DNA of 64,000 nt from RAM1 sp041905405 (GCA_041905405.1 JAYRLC010000012.1:1-64000), one strand, 5' to 3'; counted from the stretch's first letter, positions 42,147 through 52,175 are shown. The notes: generated from the letters alone by a model not told the origin. Made by a program: numbers and translations.

Positions 42147-45100
42147 CCCGCGGCGCAGTCGCATCCTGTCATGGGGTGCGCTGGCCGGCGTGGTGGCCCT
42201 GGCGGTGGGCGGGTTGGTGCTGGTGTTTCCGCGCAGCGACCTGCTCACGCTGCTGCGCAGCGACATGGACCGCAGCGGCAGCGATCGCGGCAACCGCGAC
42301 CTGAGCATTGCCTACCTGCGCAACATCATCCGCACCGAACCGCAGGACCTGGGTCTGCGGCTGCTGCTGGCCGAGAAGCTGCTCACAGGCGGCGATATGA
42401 CAGCGGCCCGCCAGGTGCTGGACGACGCGCGTCCGCTGGCGGCCGTGGACACGAGGGCGCAGGCCGACTGGGACGCGTGGGACCTGCGCTGGTGGCAGGC
42501 CCGGCTGCGGCTTGCGCAGTCGCGCCCAGGCGAGCGCGGCAGCGGTGCCGAAGTGGTCGAAGCCGCCGGCGAGCTGGTGCAGCGCCTGCAGCGCCGCGTG
42601 GCCACCGTGGCCACGCCCGCGCAGGTGTTCGAGGCGATCCAGTCGGCCCAGGCGCTGCAGGCGGCTTTGGGCGCGGCCCCCGGTGGGGGCGATGCGCTGG
42701 CGCGCGCACGTGCCATCCCGCGCGAACTGTTGCGCAAGCTGCTGGAACTGCCGTCGGCTGGCATGGCCGACCTGTCGCGCGGCGCGGCGTTGGCCCTGGC
42801 CGAGGGGCAGTTCCAGACCTCGGCTGACCTGTACTTTGCAGCGCGGCGCAAGACGGCCCAGCGTGATGCGCGCGACGCGCTGCTGCGTCAGGGGGTGCGT
42901 GCGCTGCTGGCCAGCGGCGATCCGCTGGGCGCGTGGCAGGCCGCCGTGCGCGAAACGCAGCCGCTGCCCGCAGGCGACGAACTGCACTGGTGGCTGGCCG
43001 AACTGGCCCTGGCAGCCGCGCGGCCCAAAGACGCGGCGATGCACCTGCGCAACGTGGTTCCCGTGAAAGACGGCGCGGCGGCGCTCGCCAAGGCCCTGCC
43101 CCTGGAGCGGTTGCAACTGGCCTGGGACACTTTCGGCGCGGCGGCGGACCTGCCGGCCGCGCTGGTGGTGGCCGACGCCGCGCTGGTGGTGCAGCCGGGC
43201 GACGCGGTCTGGCTGGAACGCCGAGCGCAGGTGGCCGAATGGTCGGGCCTGGCACCGCAGGCGCTGGCCGCCTGGCTGGAGCTGCTCAAGCGCAACGCGA
43301 GCGACAGGGCTCTGGCCAACGTGTTCCGCCTGAGCCCCATGCTTTATGACGACGACGCGCTGCTGGTGGCATGGCTCGCGCTGTCGGCGCAGCGCCCGCT
43401 GACCCTGGAAGAAACGCGCAAGGTGATCGACGTCTACGAGCGGCTGGGTTCGGTCGATGGTGCGCTGGCCTTCGTACGCGGGTTGCCGGCCGCCCAGCCG
43501 CAGGCGGACGCGGCGCTGCGCGAACGCTGGCAGAGCCTGCAGGCTGAACTGCTGGAGCGGGCCGGCCGGCCGGGCGAAGCCGTTGCCGTGCTGGAGCGTC
43601 TGCGCGGTGGCGGTCTGGTGCGCGACGACGCCATGCGCCTGGCGCAGATTTACCTGCGCCAGGGCAACATGCCGCTGGCGCTGCGCGCGCTGGTGGCCGC
43701 GCGCCTGGACGGCAGTGGCGCGTTTGATGCCGGTTACTGGGACCTGCGCGCCGACCTGGCCTACGAAACCGGCGAACGCGACATCGCCCTGCAAGCACTG
43801 GACCGGCTGATCGCGTCCGGCAAGCCACAGGCCTATCAGGTCGAGCGGGCGATCCGCCTGCGGCTGGACGCGGACCGCGACGACGAGGCCCTGGCGCTGG
43901 CCGAGCGGCTGTACCCGCGCTTTCCCGTCGACCAGCTGGTGTTTGCGTGGCTGGACGGCATCGCCGACCAGAAAACGCCGGTGGGCCTGCGCACGCTGAT
44001 GGCGACGCTGACCCCCGCGCACCGCGCGCGGCTGGAGCAGTCAGCCACCTTCCTGGAGCGGCGCGCAGCGCTGTACACGCGGCTGGGCGACGTCCCGCTG
44101 GCCCGGGCCGACTACACACGTGCGCTCGGCCTGCAGCCGGACAACGCCCCGCTGCGCGTGGCGTACTGGTGGCTGCTGGTGGACCAGCAGGACGTGCCGG
44201 CGCTGCGCGCCGAACTGTCCGCGCGTGGCAAGGCCGCGCGGGCGAATCTGGCCTACGCTGACGTATTGGCCGCCGGCTGGCAGCTGCTGGATGAGCCGCG
44301 CCTGGCGCTGGCCCTGATGCAGCCGCTGGCGCGCGAACGCAGCCGGGACTTCCTGTGGCTCATGAACTATGCCGACCTGCTGGAGCGTACCGGGCGCGAG
44401 GCGCCCGCGCTGCGCGTGCGGCGCCATGCCTGGCTGCTGGCGCAGCGCGCTGCCGCGCAAGCCCGCGACAAGGACGCCGCGCGTCAGGCGCTGCTGGCGC
44501 AGATGCGTCTGGCCGCGGGCTTTGCGGGCGGCGAGCAGAAGGCGCTGCTGTGGCGCCAGCTCGGCCAGCTGCTGGCCCAAAGCAGCAACCCGGCGTCGCC
44601 CGACGCCACGCTCAAGCGCCAGACCGAAGAGCTGGTGGGCGCCTGGCTGCTCGGTGAGGGCCGCTTTGACACCGCGCAGCGCTGGCTGTGGGAACAGCAG
44701 GCGCGCCGCATGACCGTGCCGTCCTACCAGCTCATGGCCGTGGCCGTGGGCCAGGAAGACACGCAGGAACTCGCCCGGTTGCTGGACGCGGCGGAACCCC
44801 CGTCATCGCAGCAGGGCGCGGGGCGAATTGATCCGCAGGACCGCCTGACGGCGCTGCGTCTGGTGCAGCGGCGTGACGAGGCCGCGAGCCAGGGCGCGCT
44901 GCAGGCCCTGCAGCGCGCCGAAGGCCCCAACGACGAAGCGCAGGAGCTGTTGCAGCAGGACCTGCTGGCGGCTGCCAGCCGCGCCAGCGTGCAGGCCCGC
45001 ACCCGCACGGCCGGCGCGATCAGCCGCAACGAAGTGCGCGCCGACGCGTCCATCGTGCTGGCGCCCAAGCTGCGCCTGACGGTGGAGATGACCGCCGCGC

Positions 45101-45945
45101 GCGACCGCACCCGCGACCCGCTGGCCATCGCGGCCACGCCGGGCCACGACCGCGAGCTGCGCGTGGGCATTGACACCCGGCTGCCCTGGGGCGATGTGAA
45201 GGCGCAGTACTTCGTGCGCGACGCGCTGGCGGCCATCCACGGCGCGTACCTGCAGGTCACGCGGCGGCTGTCCAGCCAGTCGGTGCTGCAGATCGAGGCC
45301 GCGTACAACGAACGGTCCGAAGAGAGCAGCGCCATGTCGCTGGCCGGCGCGCGCGACCGCATCGGCGCCACGCTGAACCTGCGCCGCGGCGACCGGCTGG
45401 AAGGCCAGATGAGCCTGTCGGCGAGCCGCTTTCGCACGCAGGGCGGCGCGTCGCTGGGCAACGCGGTGGACGCGGGCGTCACGGGCAACTGGTACTGGCG
45501 GCGCGACTACCCCGACGTGCGTTTTCAGGTGCAGGCGCGCCGCAGCATCGTGCGGGCCGACGGCCAGCCCGACGCGCCCACCGCCTTGCTGCAGCCCGGC
45601 GGCACCGTCCCCGTGAATGGTGTAACGCCCGTCCCGGGCGTGGGCCTGTTCCTGGGCCCGTCGTCCAGCGCGCTGTCGGCCAGCCTGGGCATCGGCCTCA
45701 TGCAGACCGACCCCAACGTCTACAGCCGTGCCTGGCGCCCGTATGGTGAGGTGGGCTTCGAAACCCGCCGAACGCCAACTGGGCAGCAGACGCAGGGATT
45801 GCTACGATTGGGCGCCAAGGGCTCGGTGGCCGGGCGCGACCAGTTGAGCATCAACCTGGATGTGCGGCCCGGCACCGGCGGTCTGTCGGGCGGTGACGGC
45901 GTGCGGGAACTGCGTGTGCAGTACGAAACCTTTTTTGACCGGTGA
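42109..45945 (+). CDS. pelB: Pel outer-membrane export porin with TPR scaffold, PelB
   Basis: About 1278 residues. An N-terminal membrane anchor (LSWGALAGVVALAVGGLVLV) is followed by a long helical TPR region (about 60-850) of repeated Ala/Leu-rich hairpins, ending in a C-terminal beta-barrel (about 980-1278: ADASIVLAPKLRLTVEMTAA, VRELRVQYETFFDR). It guides Pel through the periplasm with PelA and out of the cell with PelC. TTG 42109 is chosen because GGAGG (42095-42099) sits 9 bp upstream; ATG 42091 is the alternative. It overlaps pelA by 38 bp. Slightly longer than the P. aeruginosa protein (about 1190). Confidence 0.9.
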   Translation: MERPSSYSVAPGDPRRSRILSWGALAGVVALAVGGLVLVFPRSDLLTLLRSDMDRSGSDRGNRDLSIAYLRNIIRTEPQDLGLRLLLAEKLLTGGDMTAARQVLDDARPLAAVDTRAQADWDAWDLRWWQARLRLAQSRPGERGSGAEVVEAAGELVQRLQRRVATVATPAQVFEAIQSAQALQAALGAAPGGGDALARARAIPRELLRKLLELPSAGMADLSRGAALALAEGQFQTSADLYFAARRKTAQRDARDALLRQGVRALLASGDPLGAWQAAVRETQPLPAGDELHWWLAELALAAARPKDAAMHLRNVVPVKDGAAALAKALPLERLQLAWDTFGAAADLPAALVVADAALVVQPGDAVWLERRAQVAEWSGLAPQALAAWLELLKRNASDRALANVFRLSPMLYDDDALLVAWLALSAQRPLTLEETRKVIDVYERLGSVDGALAFVRGLPAAQPQADAALRERWQSLQAELLERAGRPGEAVAVLERLRGGGLVRDDAMRLAQIYLRQGNMPLALRALVAARLDGSGAFDAGYWDLRADLAYETGERDIALQALDRLIASGKPQAYQVERAIRLRLDADRDDEALALAERLYPRFPVDQLVFAWLDGIADQKTPVGLRTLMATLTPAHRARLEQSATFLERRAALYTRLGDVPLARADYTRALGLQPDNAPLRVAYWWLLVDQQDVPALRAELSARGKAARANLAYADVLAAGWQLLDEPRLALALMQPLARERSRDFLWLMNYADLLERTGREAPALRVRRHAWLLAQRAAAQARDKDAARQALLAQMRLAAGFAGGEQKALLWRQLGQLLAQSSNPASPDATLKRQTEELVGAWLLGEGRFDTAQRWLWEQQARRMTVPSYQLMAVAVGQEDTQELARLLDAAEPPSSQQGAGRIDPQDRLTALRLVQRRDEAASQGALQALQRAEGPNDEAQELLQQDLLAAASRASVQARTRTAGAISRNEVRADASIVLAPKLRLTVEMTAARDRTRDPLAIAATPGHDRELRVGIDTRLPWGDVKAQYFVRDALAAIHGAYLQVTRRLSSQSVLQIEAAYNERSEESSAMSLAGARDRIGATLNLRRGDRLEGQMSLSASRFRTQGGASLGNAVDAGVTGNWYWRRDYPDVRFQVQARRSIVRADGQPDAPTALLQPGGTVPVNGVTPVPGVGLFLGPSSSALSASLGIGLMQTDPNVYSRAWRPYGEVGFETRRTPTGQQTQGLLRLGAKGSVAGRDQLSINLDVRPGTGGLSGGDGVRELRVQYETFFDR

Positions 45946-45951
45946 CACCCT

Positions 45952-46530
45952 ATGAAAAAACTTTCACTCACCTCCATCGCCCTGTGCGCTGCGCTGCTGT
46001 CCGGCTGCGCGTTCAGTCCCTTCGGCCCCACGGGCAACAGCACCCGCTCCAGCATGGCGCAGCCCATCGCCGCGCAGGACAAGGTGGCGCTGCTGCCGGT
46101 GGCCAACTTCACCGACGTGCCGCAGGCCGGCCTGCGGGTCGAGGCCATGCTGGAGCCGGCGCTGCGCCAGGCGGGCCTGACGCAGCTGGCCATTTACCCC
46201 GCGCAGCTCAACCCCGAAACGCTGTTCGAGCCCGCCGAGCGCAAAGCGCAGGCCGAGGCCGAGAAATGGGCCCGCACCCAGGGCATGCGCTACGTGGTGA
46301 CCGGCGCCGTGAACGAATGGCGCTACAAGGTCGGCGTGGACGGTGAGCCCGCGGTCGGCCTGATGGTGCAGGTCAAGGACCTGCAGAGCGACCAGGTCGT
46401 GTATTCCGCCGCGGGCGGGCGCACTGGCGGCAGCCGCGAGGCACTGGCCGCCGTGGGGCAGCGTCTGGCCACCGAACTTGTCTCGGGAATCCGCGTTGAC
46501 GCAGCGAGCCGACCCGCCGCAGCGCGCTGA
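45952..46530 (+). CDS. pelC: Pel outer-membrane lipoprotein PelC
   Basis: 192 residues. Signal peptide with lipobox LLSGC (Cys19). The mature part has the PelC core KVALLPVANFTDVPQAGLRV, AEKWARTQGMRYVVTGAVNE and a C-terminal helix. PelC forms a twelve-subunit ring on the inner face of the outer membrane that funnels polymer into PelB. It is 6 bp after pelB and overlaps the pelD frame by about 50 bp. Confidence 0.93.
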   Translation: MKKLSLTSIALCAALLSGCAFSPFGPTGNSTRSSMAQPIAAQDKVALLPVANFTDVPQAGLRVEAMLEPALRQAGLTQLAIYPAQLNPETLFEPAERKAQAEAEKWARTQGMRYVVTGAVNEWRYKVGVDGEPAVGLMVQVKDLQSDQVVYSAAGGRTGGSREALAAVGQRLATELVSGIRVDAASRPAAAR

Positions 46531-48148
46531 CGCGGGCCGCCCGGGGCCGGACACCGCGTCTGACGAGCCGCGGGACGACGTTCCGCCGGACAGCGCCCCT
46601 GTGGGGCTTGCGCAGGCGCGGCTGCGCCACACGCCCGGTGGCGCCAGTTTCGATCCGGCCAAGGACACGATTTACTCGGACTTCACTGCTTCGGTGCAGG
46701 ACATGCTGGATGCGCTGCAGCAGCCGATGGCGCCGGGGGCGCGCACGCGCGCCCAGCGCCTGCTGCGGCCCCTGCTGGTGGCCTGGGTGGTGCTGCACCG
46801 CGGCGCCGGGCTGCTGCGCCTCATGGTGCGACGCTGGATACGCCACCATCCCGGGCTGGCCGGCCGCACGCTGGAGACGCTGCTGTGGCCGGCGTTCTTC
46901 ATTTACCTGTGCTTCATCAGCAACCCGGCCAACCCGTTCTACGTCAACGAAGGCTTTCCCTGGCCCTGGCTGGGCCCGTGGCTGATCGCGTTGCGCTACG
47001 GGGTGGGCCACGGCGCGGTGGCGTCGTTCGGCCTGCTGGCGGCCTGGGGCCTGCTGTCGCCGGGCGCTGAGTTCCCGCGCCTGTACTTTCTGGGTGGGGC
47101 GATCGCGATGCTGATCGCGGGCGAATTCGGCAGCTACTGGCGGCTGCGTGTGCTGCGCCTGCAGGAAAGCCTGCGCTTCCTGAACGACAAGGCCGAGCGG
47201 CTGACGCGGCGGCTGTACCTGGTGAAGCTGTCGCACGACGAGCTCGAATACGAAATGGTGGATCGCCCCGGAACGTTGCGCGAGGCGCTGATCGACCTGC
47301 GCTCCATGATGGACCGCTACACGCGCAGCAACCCCCATGATGTGAGCGGCCTGCCCGGCGCGCAGATGATGCTGGACTTCGTGGTGACGCACTGCCGCGT
47401 GGAAACCGCTGCGCTGTACGAGGTGCGCATGGAGCCCGCGCTTCAGCTCAGCCGCGTCGCGGCGGTGGGCCGCATCGTGGACCCGTCGGACGACGACCCG
47501 ATGGTGCTGCGCGCCCTGCAGACCGGCCACCAGGTCCACCTGCAGGACGCGCTGCTGGACCAGTCGCGCCGCTCGTCGCTGATCGCGGCGACGCCGCTGA
47601 TCAGCACGGAACGACAGCCGTTCGGGCTGATGGTGATCGGCAACATGCCGTTCACGGCGCTCACGACCGAGAACCTGCAGACCATTGCCGTGCTGCTGGA
47701 AAGCTACGCCGACTACCTGCGCCTGTCCGTGAGCGCCGGCGAACTGCTGGCCATCTGGCCCAACGCGCCGCGCGGGCTGGCCGGCGAGTTCGGCTGGCTC
47801 ACGCGACTGCGCACCGACTATGGCCTGGAAAGCCGCTGCGTCGTCTGGCGCGCCGAGCATGCGCGCCAGACCGAGATCCTGGACGCGCTGATGGAACTGC
47901 ACTCGCGGGGCGAAACCGCCTGGCGCTGGCCGCTGCCCGGCACGGGGCAGCAGGGCGCGCCCTGTGTGATCGCGCTGGTGCCTTTTTCGGACGCGGCGGC
48001 CGTGCGCATCTACAAGCAGCGGCTGGTCGATGGCATCACGCAGCGCTTTGGCGAGGTGACGCCGCAGGAGCTGAGCGCGTTCGACTTCGCACTGGGCCGC
48101 GAGCAGGGGTTTGCACGCCTGCGCTGGCTGGTGGAGAGCAAGGAATGA
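46478..48148 (+). CDS. pelD: Inner-membrane c-di-GMP receptor PelD
   Basis: About 556 residues. An extra hydrophilic N-terminal region (1-100) precedes four membrane segments (about 135-225: TLLWPAFFIYLCFIS, WPWLGPWLIALRYGVG). A short coiled coil, a GAF domain (about 280-410, MMLDFVVTHCRVETAALYEV) and a degenerate GGDEF domain follow. Where P. aeruginosa PelD has its RxxD c-di-GMP site, this protein reads RGET (Arg477-Thr480). No ATG is near the 5' end: TTG 46478 gives the longest frame and TTG 46496 has a better ribosome site. It overlaps pelC and shares ATGA with pelE. Confidence 0.9.
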   Translation: MSRESALTQRADPPQRADAGRPGPDTASDEPRDDVPPDSAPVGLAQARLRHTPGGASFDPAKDTIYSDFTASVQDMLDALQQPMAPGARTRAQRLLRPLLVAWVVLHRGAGLLRLMVRRWIRHHPGLAGRTLETLLWPAFFIYLCFISNPANPFYVNEGFPWPWLGPWLIALRYGVGHGAVASFGLLAAWGLLSPGAEFPRLYFLGGAIAMLIAGEFGSYWRLRVLRLQESLRFLNDKAERLTRRLYLVKLSHDELEYEMVDRPGTLREALIDLRSMMDRYTRSNPHDVSGLPGAQMMLDFVVTHCRVETAALYEVRMEPALQLSRVAAVGRIVDPSDDDPMVLRALQTGHQVHLQDALLDQSRRSSLIAATPLISTERQPFGLMVIGNMPFTALTTENLQTIAVLLESYADYLRLSVSAGELLAIWPNAPRGLAGEFGWLTRLRTDYGLESRCVVWRAEHARQTEILDALMELHSRGETAWRWPLPGTGQQGAPCVIALVPFSDAAAVRIYKQRLVDGITQRFGEVTPQELSAFDFALGREQGFARLRWLVESKE

Positions 48149-49197
48149 TCGCCTGGCTCAAGGTCGCGCTTGCGCTGGTGGCCGAGCTGTCGTCGCTCAC
48201 GCTGCTGTTTGGCGATCTGCGTCTGGCGGGCCAGCCGGTGGACAACCTGGCCGCGTACTTCGCGCTGCATGGCGTGGCGGCGGCCGTGTCGGCCTGGCTG
48301 GCCTGGGCGTTGCTGCCGCCGCAGTACCGGGCGCCCGCGCGGCCGGCTTGGGCGCTGCTGTACTGCTTTGCGTTCTTCATCCCCGTGCTGGGGGTATTGA
48401 CCACCGTGCTGGCCGTGCAGGTGGCGCAGCGCTTCCCCAAAATTCTGCGTACTGAGCGGTTTGTGGCCGTACACATGCCCGAGTTTTCGGGCGTGCAGCG
48501 CGAATCGACCGAACGCGCCGACCTGCGCGCAGCCGACGCGCGCCGCATCCTGAAAGACCCGTCACTGCCGCTGGAGACGCGGCTGCGCGTGTTGGTGGCG
48601 CTGCAGTCCATGCGGCCCAAGGCGGCCGTGCCGCTTCTGCAGGGCCTGCTGGCCGATCCGTCCGAGGACATCCGCCTGTTGGCCTACAGCATGGTGGACG
48701 CGTGGGAAAAAGACCTCACGCGCCAGATCCAGCAGGCCCGTGAACGCCTGCACGAGGCGCGCGAGGGCGACGAGCGCGCGCCGCTGGTCAACGCGCTGCG
48801 CCGCCTGGCCGAACTGCACTGGCTGCAGGTGGACACGGGCCTGGCGCGTGGCGACCTGCGCCGCTTTGCGCTGGAGCAGGCGCAGAAGCTGTGCGAGGAC
48901 GTGCTGGTGCTCGACTCCTACGTGCCCAGCGTGTGGCAGCTGTATGCGCGCGTGCTGATCGAGCTGGACCAGCTGGCGGCCGCCGACCGGGCGCTGAACC
49001 TGGCGCGCAAGGTGCGCATGCCGCTGCAGGAAATCTGGCCGCTGATGGCGCAGATCGCGTGGCTGCGCCGCGACCTGGAGGGCGTGCGCAAATACATGAG
49101 CCGCATGCCCGACAGCGCGCAGCTGCCGCACCAGCTGCGCGGCATGGCGGCGTTCTGGCGCAACAAGCAGGTCAGCGGGGTGGACCTGCATGTCTGA
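48145..49197 (+). CDS. pelE: Pel inner-membrane TPR protein PelE
   Basis: 350 residues. Two N-terminal membrane helices (about 5-25 and 38-58) plus a third hydrophobic stretch (LLYCFAFFIPVLGVLTTVLA, about 69-90) precede a cytoplasmic helical repeat region: TRLRVLVALQSMRPKAAVPL, LRRLAELHWLQVDTGLARGD and SVWQLYARVLIELDQLAAAD. PelE forms the synthase complex with PelD, PelF and PelG. ATG 48145 overlaps pelD by 4 bp; the 3' end overlaps pelF by 8 bp. Confidence 0.92.
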   Translation: MIAWLKVALALVAELSSLTLLFGDLRLAGQPVDNLAAYFALHGVAAAVSAWLAWALLPPQYRAPARPAWALLYCFAFFIPVLGVLTTVLAVQVAQRFPKILRTERFVAVHMPEFSGVQRESTERADLRAADARRILKDPSLPLETRLRVLVALQSMRPKAAVPLLQGLLADPSEDIRLLAYSMVDAWEKDLTRQIQQARERLHEAREGDERAPLVNALRRLAELHWLQVDTGLARGDLRRFALEQAQKLCEDVLVLDSYVPSVWQLYARVLIELDQLAAADRALNLARKVRMPLQEIWPLMAQIAWLRRDLEGVRKYMSRMPDSAQLPHQLRGMAAFWRNKQVSGVDLHV

Positions 49198-50761
49198 GCC
49201 CGTCAACTTCAAGGCCGACGTGGGCCTGCTGCTGGAAGGCACCTACCCCTACGTGTCCGGCGGCGTGTCCAGTTGGGTGCACCAGATCATCAACGGCTTT
49301 CCCGACCTGACGTTCGCGATCTGCTTCCTGGGCTCGCGCAAGCAGGACTACGGCGCCATGAAGTTCCAGCTGCCGCCCAACGTGGTCCACATCGAGGAAC
49401 ACTACCTGTACGAGACCGACGGCGCGCCGCCGGTCACGCCGCAGCGCGGGGACGCGGGCATGTTCGCGCTGAACCGCGAGCTGCACGATTACTTTCGCAA
49501 CCCGCAGGCGCTCGCGCAGCGCGGCGGCGAAGTGCTGGAAACCATCACCGGCGAACTCGAAGGCCGCATGGACCGCTCGCAGTTCCTGTACACCGAGCAG
49601 GCCTGGAACTACGTGACCGAGCAGTACCGCGAGCGCTGCACGGACCCGAGCTTTGTGGACTACTTCTGGACGGTGCGCACCATGCATTCGCCGATCTGGG
49701 TGCTGTCGGCCATCGTCGAAAAGTTTCCGCCGGTGCACTGCTACCACTCGGTGTCCACGGGGTACGCGGGCTTTCTGGGCGCGCTGCTCAAGCGGCGCTG
49801 GGGCCGCCACCTGATCCTGAGCGAACACGGCATCTACACCAAGGAGCGGCGCATCGACCTGTATGCCGCGCGCTGGATCGCCGACAACCGCACGCTGCTG
49901 CAGCGCGACGCCACGCACGCGGGGTACTTCCGCACCATGTGGATCCGCTTCTTCGAGGCGCTGGGCCGCATGTGCTACGACGCGAGCGACCAGATCATCG
50001 CGCTGTACGAAGCCAACCGCCTGCGCCAGGTGCAGGACGGCGCCGACGCGCGGCGCACCAGCAACATCCCCAACGGCATCGACGTGGTGCGCTTTGGCGC
50101 CCTGCGCGCGCAGCGGCCGGCGCAGGTGCCGCCCATCATGTGCCTGATCGGCCGCGTGGTGCCGATCAAGGACATCAAGACCTACATCCGCGCCACGCGC
50201 ACCATCGCCAACCGCATGCCTCATGTGCAGGCCTGGATCGCGGGGCCCGAGGACGAAAGCCCCGACTACGCCGCCGAATGCAAGGACCTGGTCAACAGCC
50301 TGGGCCTGTCGGACAACGTGAAATTCCTGGGCTTCCAGAAGCTCACGGACCTGCTGCCGCAGATCGGCCTGGTGGTGCTCAGCTCCATCAGCGAAGCGCT
50401 GCCGCTGGTGATCCTGGAAGGCTACGCCGCCGGTGTGCCCACCGTCAGCACCGACGTGGGTTCGTGCCGCCAGCTCATCTACGGACTCGATGAAGAAGAC
50501 CAGGCCCTGGGCGCGTCGGGCGAAGTGGTGGGCATTGCCGACCCGCAGGCGCTGGCCGAGGCCGCCATGCGCCTGCTGGGCGACACCAACGCCTGGCACA
50601 AGGCCGCGCAGGCCGGCATCCAGCGGGTGGAGCGTTACTACACCCATCCCGTGATGTTCGCGCGCTACCGCGCCGTGTACGACCAGGCGCTGGGTGTCAC
50701 GCCGCCGCCCGCCGCGCCGCCTGGCGGGGGCGACGACATGGACCTGCTGCTGGAGGGCTGA
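49190..50761 (+). CDS. pelF: Pel glycosyltransferase PelF
   Basis: 523-residue cytosolic GT4 glycosyltransferase that polymerises Pel from UDP-sugars. Family blocks: VGLLLEGTYPYVSGGVSSWV at the start, HCYHSVSTGYAGFLGALLKR, LSEHGIYTKERRIDL, SNIPNGIDVVRF and the E-x7-E nucleotide-binding motif in SSISEALPLVILEGYAAGVP. Full length, with a short Pro/Gly-rich tail. Start ATG 49190 overlaps pelE; the stop overlaps the pelG ATG by one base. Confidence 0.95.
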   Translation: MSEPVNFKADVGLLLEGTYPYVSGGVSSWVHQIINGFPDLTFAICFLGSRKQDYGAMKFQLPPNVVHIEEHYLYETDGAPPVTPQRGDAGMFALNRELHDYFRNPQALAQRGGEVLETITGELEGRMDRSQFLYTEQAWNYVTEQYRERCTDPSFVDYFWTVRTMHSPIWVLSAIVEKFPPVHCYHSVSTGYAGFLGALLKRRWGRHLILSEHGIYTKERRIDLYAARWIADNRTLLQRDATHAGYFRTMWIRFFEALGRMCYDASDQIIALYEANRLRQVQDGADARRTSNIPNGIDVVRFGALRAQRPAQVPPIMCLIGRVVPIKDIKTYIRATRTIANRMPHVQAWIAGPEDESPDYAAECKDLVNSLGLSDNVKFLGFQKLTDLLPQIGLVVLSSISEALPLVILEGYAAGVPTVSTDVGSCRQLIYGLDEEDQALGASGEVVGIADPQALAEAAMRLLGDTNAWHKAAQAGIQRVERYYTHPVMFARYRAVYDQALGVTPPPAAPPGGGDDMDLLLEG

Positions 50762-52131
50762 TGGCAGGCATCGGCTTCGAGCTGCGCAAACTGCTGCAAC
50801 GCGAAAGCTACTTCGCGCTGGTGCGCGCGTACGCGTATGCGGGGCTGATCAGCTCGGGGCCGTGGGTGCTGTCCATCGTGGGGCTGGTGGTGATCGGCGT
50901 GCTGTCGGTCAACATCGTGGTGCCCAACCTGCTGGTCACGCAGTTCCAGGTGTCGGTCACCTACCTGATCGCGGGGTCGCTGATCTTGACGGGCGTGGTG
51001 CAGCTTGCGTTCACGCGCTGGGTGTCGGACCAACTGTTCGCGCACAAGGGCGTGGACATCGTGCCCAACTTCGCGGGCGTGCTGCTGGTCACCAACCTGG
51101 TCGCCGGCACGCTGGCGGTGATGCTGGCGTTCCTGGAGTTCCGCGAGGAAAGCGCGCTGTACCGCGTGCTGATGGTCGCGGGCTTCGTCACCATGTGCGA
51201 CATCTGGGTGGCCACCATCTTCATGAGCGGGCTGAAGTTCTACAAGACCATCGTGGCGCTGTTCGGTGGGGGCTACGGCATCTCGGTGCTGCTGGCGGTG
51301 TGGCTGCGCCAGTACGGGCTGGAGGGGCTGCTGGGCGGCTATGTTGTGGGGCAGTTCCTGATGCTGGCGGGCATGTTCTTCATCATCCTGCGCAGCTTCC
51401 CGGCGGAAAGGCTGATCGCGTTCGACTGCTTCCGTCCCGGCGCAATGCTGCCCACGCTGATGGCCGTGGGCTTTCTGTACAACTTCGCGATCTGGGCCGA
51501 CAAGATCGTGTTCTGGGCCGCGCCCGAAACCAGCCAGGCCGTGATCGGCCCGCTGCGCGCGAGCGTGATTTATGACATGCCGGTGTTCCTGGCGTACCTG
51601 AGCATCATCCCCGGCATGGCGGTGTTCCTGGTGCGGTTCGAGACGGACTTTGTCGAGTGGTACGACAAGTTCTACAACGCCGTGCGCGAAGGCGGCTCGC
51701 TGGAAGAGATCGCCCGCATGCGCGACGAAATGGTGTTCGCCGTGCGCCAGGGCCTGTTCGACATCATCAAGATGCAGACCCTGGCCGTGCTGGTCATGAT
51801 CGTCTTCGCGCCCACGATCTTTGAAAAGCTGGGCATCAGCCCGCTGTACCTGCCGCTGTTCTACGTGGACGCCGTGGCCGCCAGCCTGCAGGTGGCGCTG
51901 CTGGCCGTGATGAACGTGTTCTTCTACCTGGACCGCAGGCGCGCCGTGCTGGCCACGGTGGGGTTGCTGTCGTTCCTGAACGTCGTACTGTCCGTCGTGT
52001 CGCTGAAACTGGGCGTGGCGTTCTATGGCTACGGCTTCGCGGCAGCGCTATTGATCACGCTGGTGGTTTCGTTGCGGGTGCTGGAGCGGAAGATTTCGCG
52101 GCTCGAATACGAAACCTTCATGCTGCAGTGA
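50761..52131 (+). CDS. pelG: Pel inner-membrane transporter PelG
   Basis: 456-residue MATE/Wzx-like flippase, about twelve membrane helices, starting MAGIGFELRKLLQRESYFAL, the PelG hallmark. Other blocks: YAGLISSGPWVLSIVGLVVI, FDCFRPGAMLPTLMAVGFLY and FAIWADKIVFWAAPETSQAV. It carries the growing polymer across the inner membrane as part of the PelDEFG complex. It is the last gene of the operon. A short hairpin repeat follows 11 bp after the stop. Confidence 0.94.
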   Translation: MAGIGFELRKLLQRESYFALVRAYAYAGLISSGPWVLSIVGLVVIGVLSVNIVVPNLLVTQFQVSVTYLIAGSLILTGVVQLAFTRWVSDQLFAHKGVDIVPNFAGVLLVTNLVAGTLAVMLAFLEFREESALYRVLMVAGFVTMCDIWVATIFMSGLKFYKTIVALFGGGYGISVLLAVWLRQYGLEGLLGGYVVGQFLMLAGMFFIILRSFPAERLIAFDCFRPGAMLPTLMAVGFLYNFAIWADKIVFWAAPETSQAVIGPLRASVIYDMPVFLAYLSIIPGMAVFLVRFETDFVEWYDKFYNAVREGGSLEEIARMRDEMVFAVRQGLFDIIKMQTLAVLVMIVFAPTIFEKLGISPLYLPLFYVDAVAASLQVALLAVMNVFFYLDRRRAVLATVGLLSFLNVVLSVVSLKLGVAFYGYGFAAALLITLVVSLRVLERKISRLEYETFMLQ

Positions 52132-52141
52132 CGGTTTTGCT

Positions 52142-52174
52142 CCCTCTCCCTCTGGGAGAGGGTTGGGGTGAGGG
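52142..52174. repeat. Hairpin-type intergenic repeat between convergent genes
   Basis: CCCTCTCCC-TCT-GGGAGAGGG (52142-52162) is a perfect 9-bp stem followed by TTGGGGTGAGGG. This motif is a widespread small intergenic palindrome in proteobacteria. It lies between pelG and the convergent parE-like gene and could act as a transcript end for both, though it lacks a T tract. Confidence 0.7.
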
Positions 52175-52175
52175 C

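Noticed and set aside
42169..44022. Long minus-strand frame opposite pelB
   Set aside because: Gln/Arg/Ala-rich translation with no motif; pelB on the plus strand is a clear family member.
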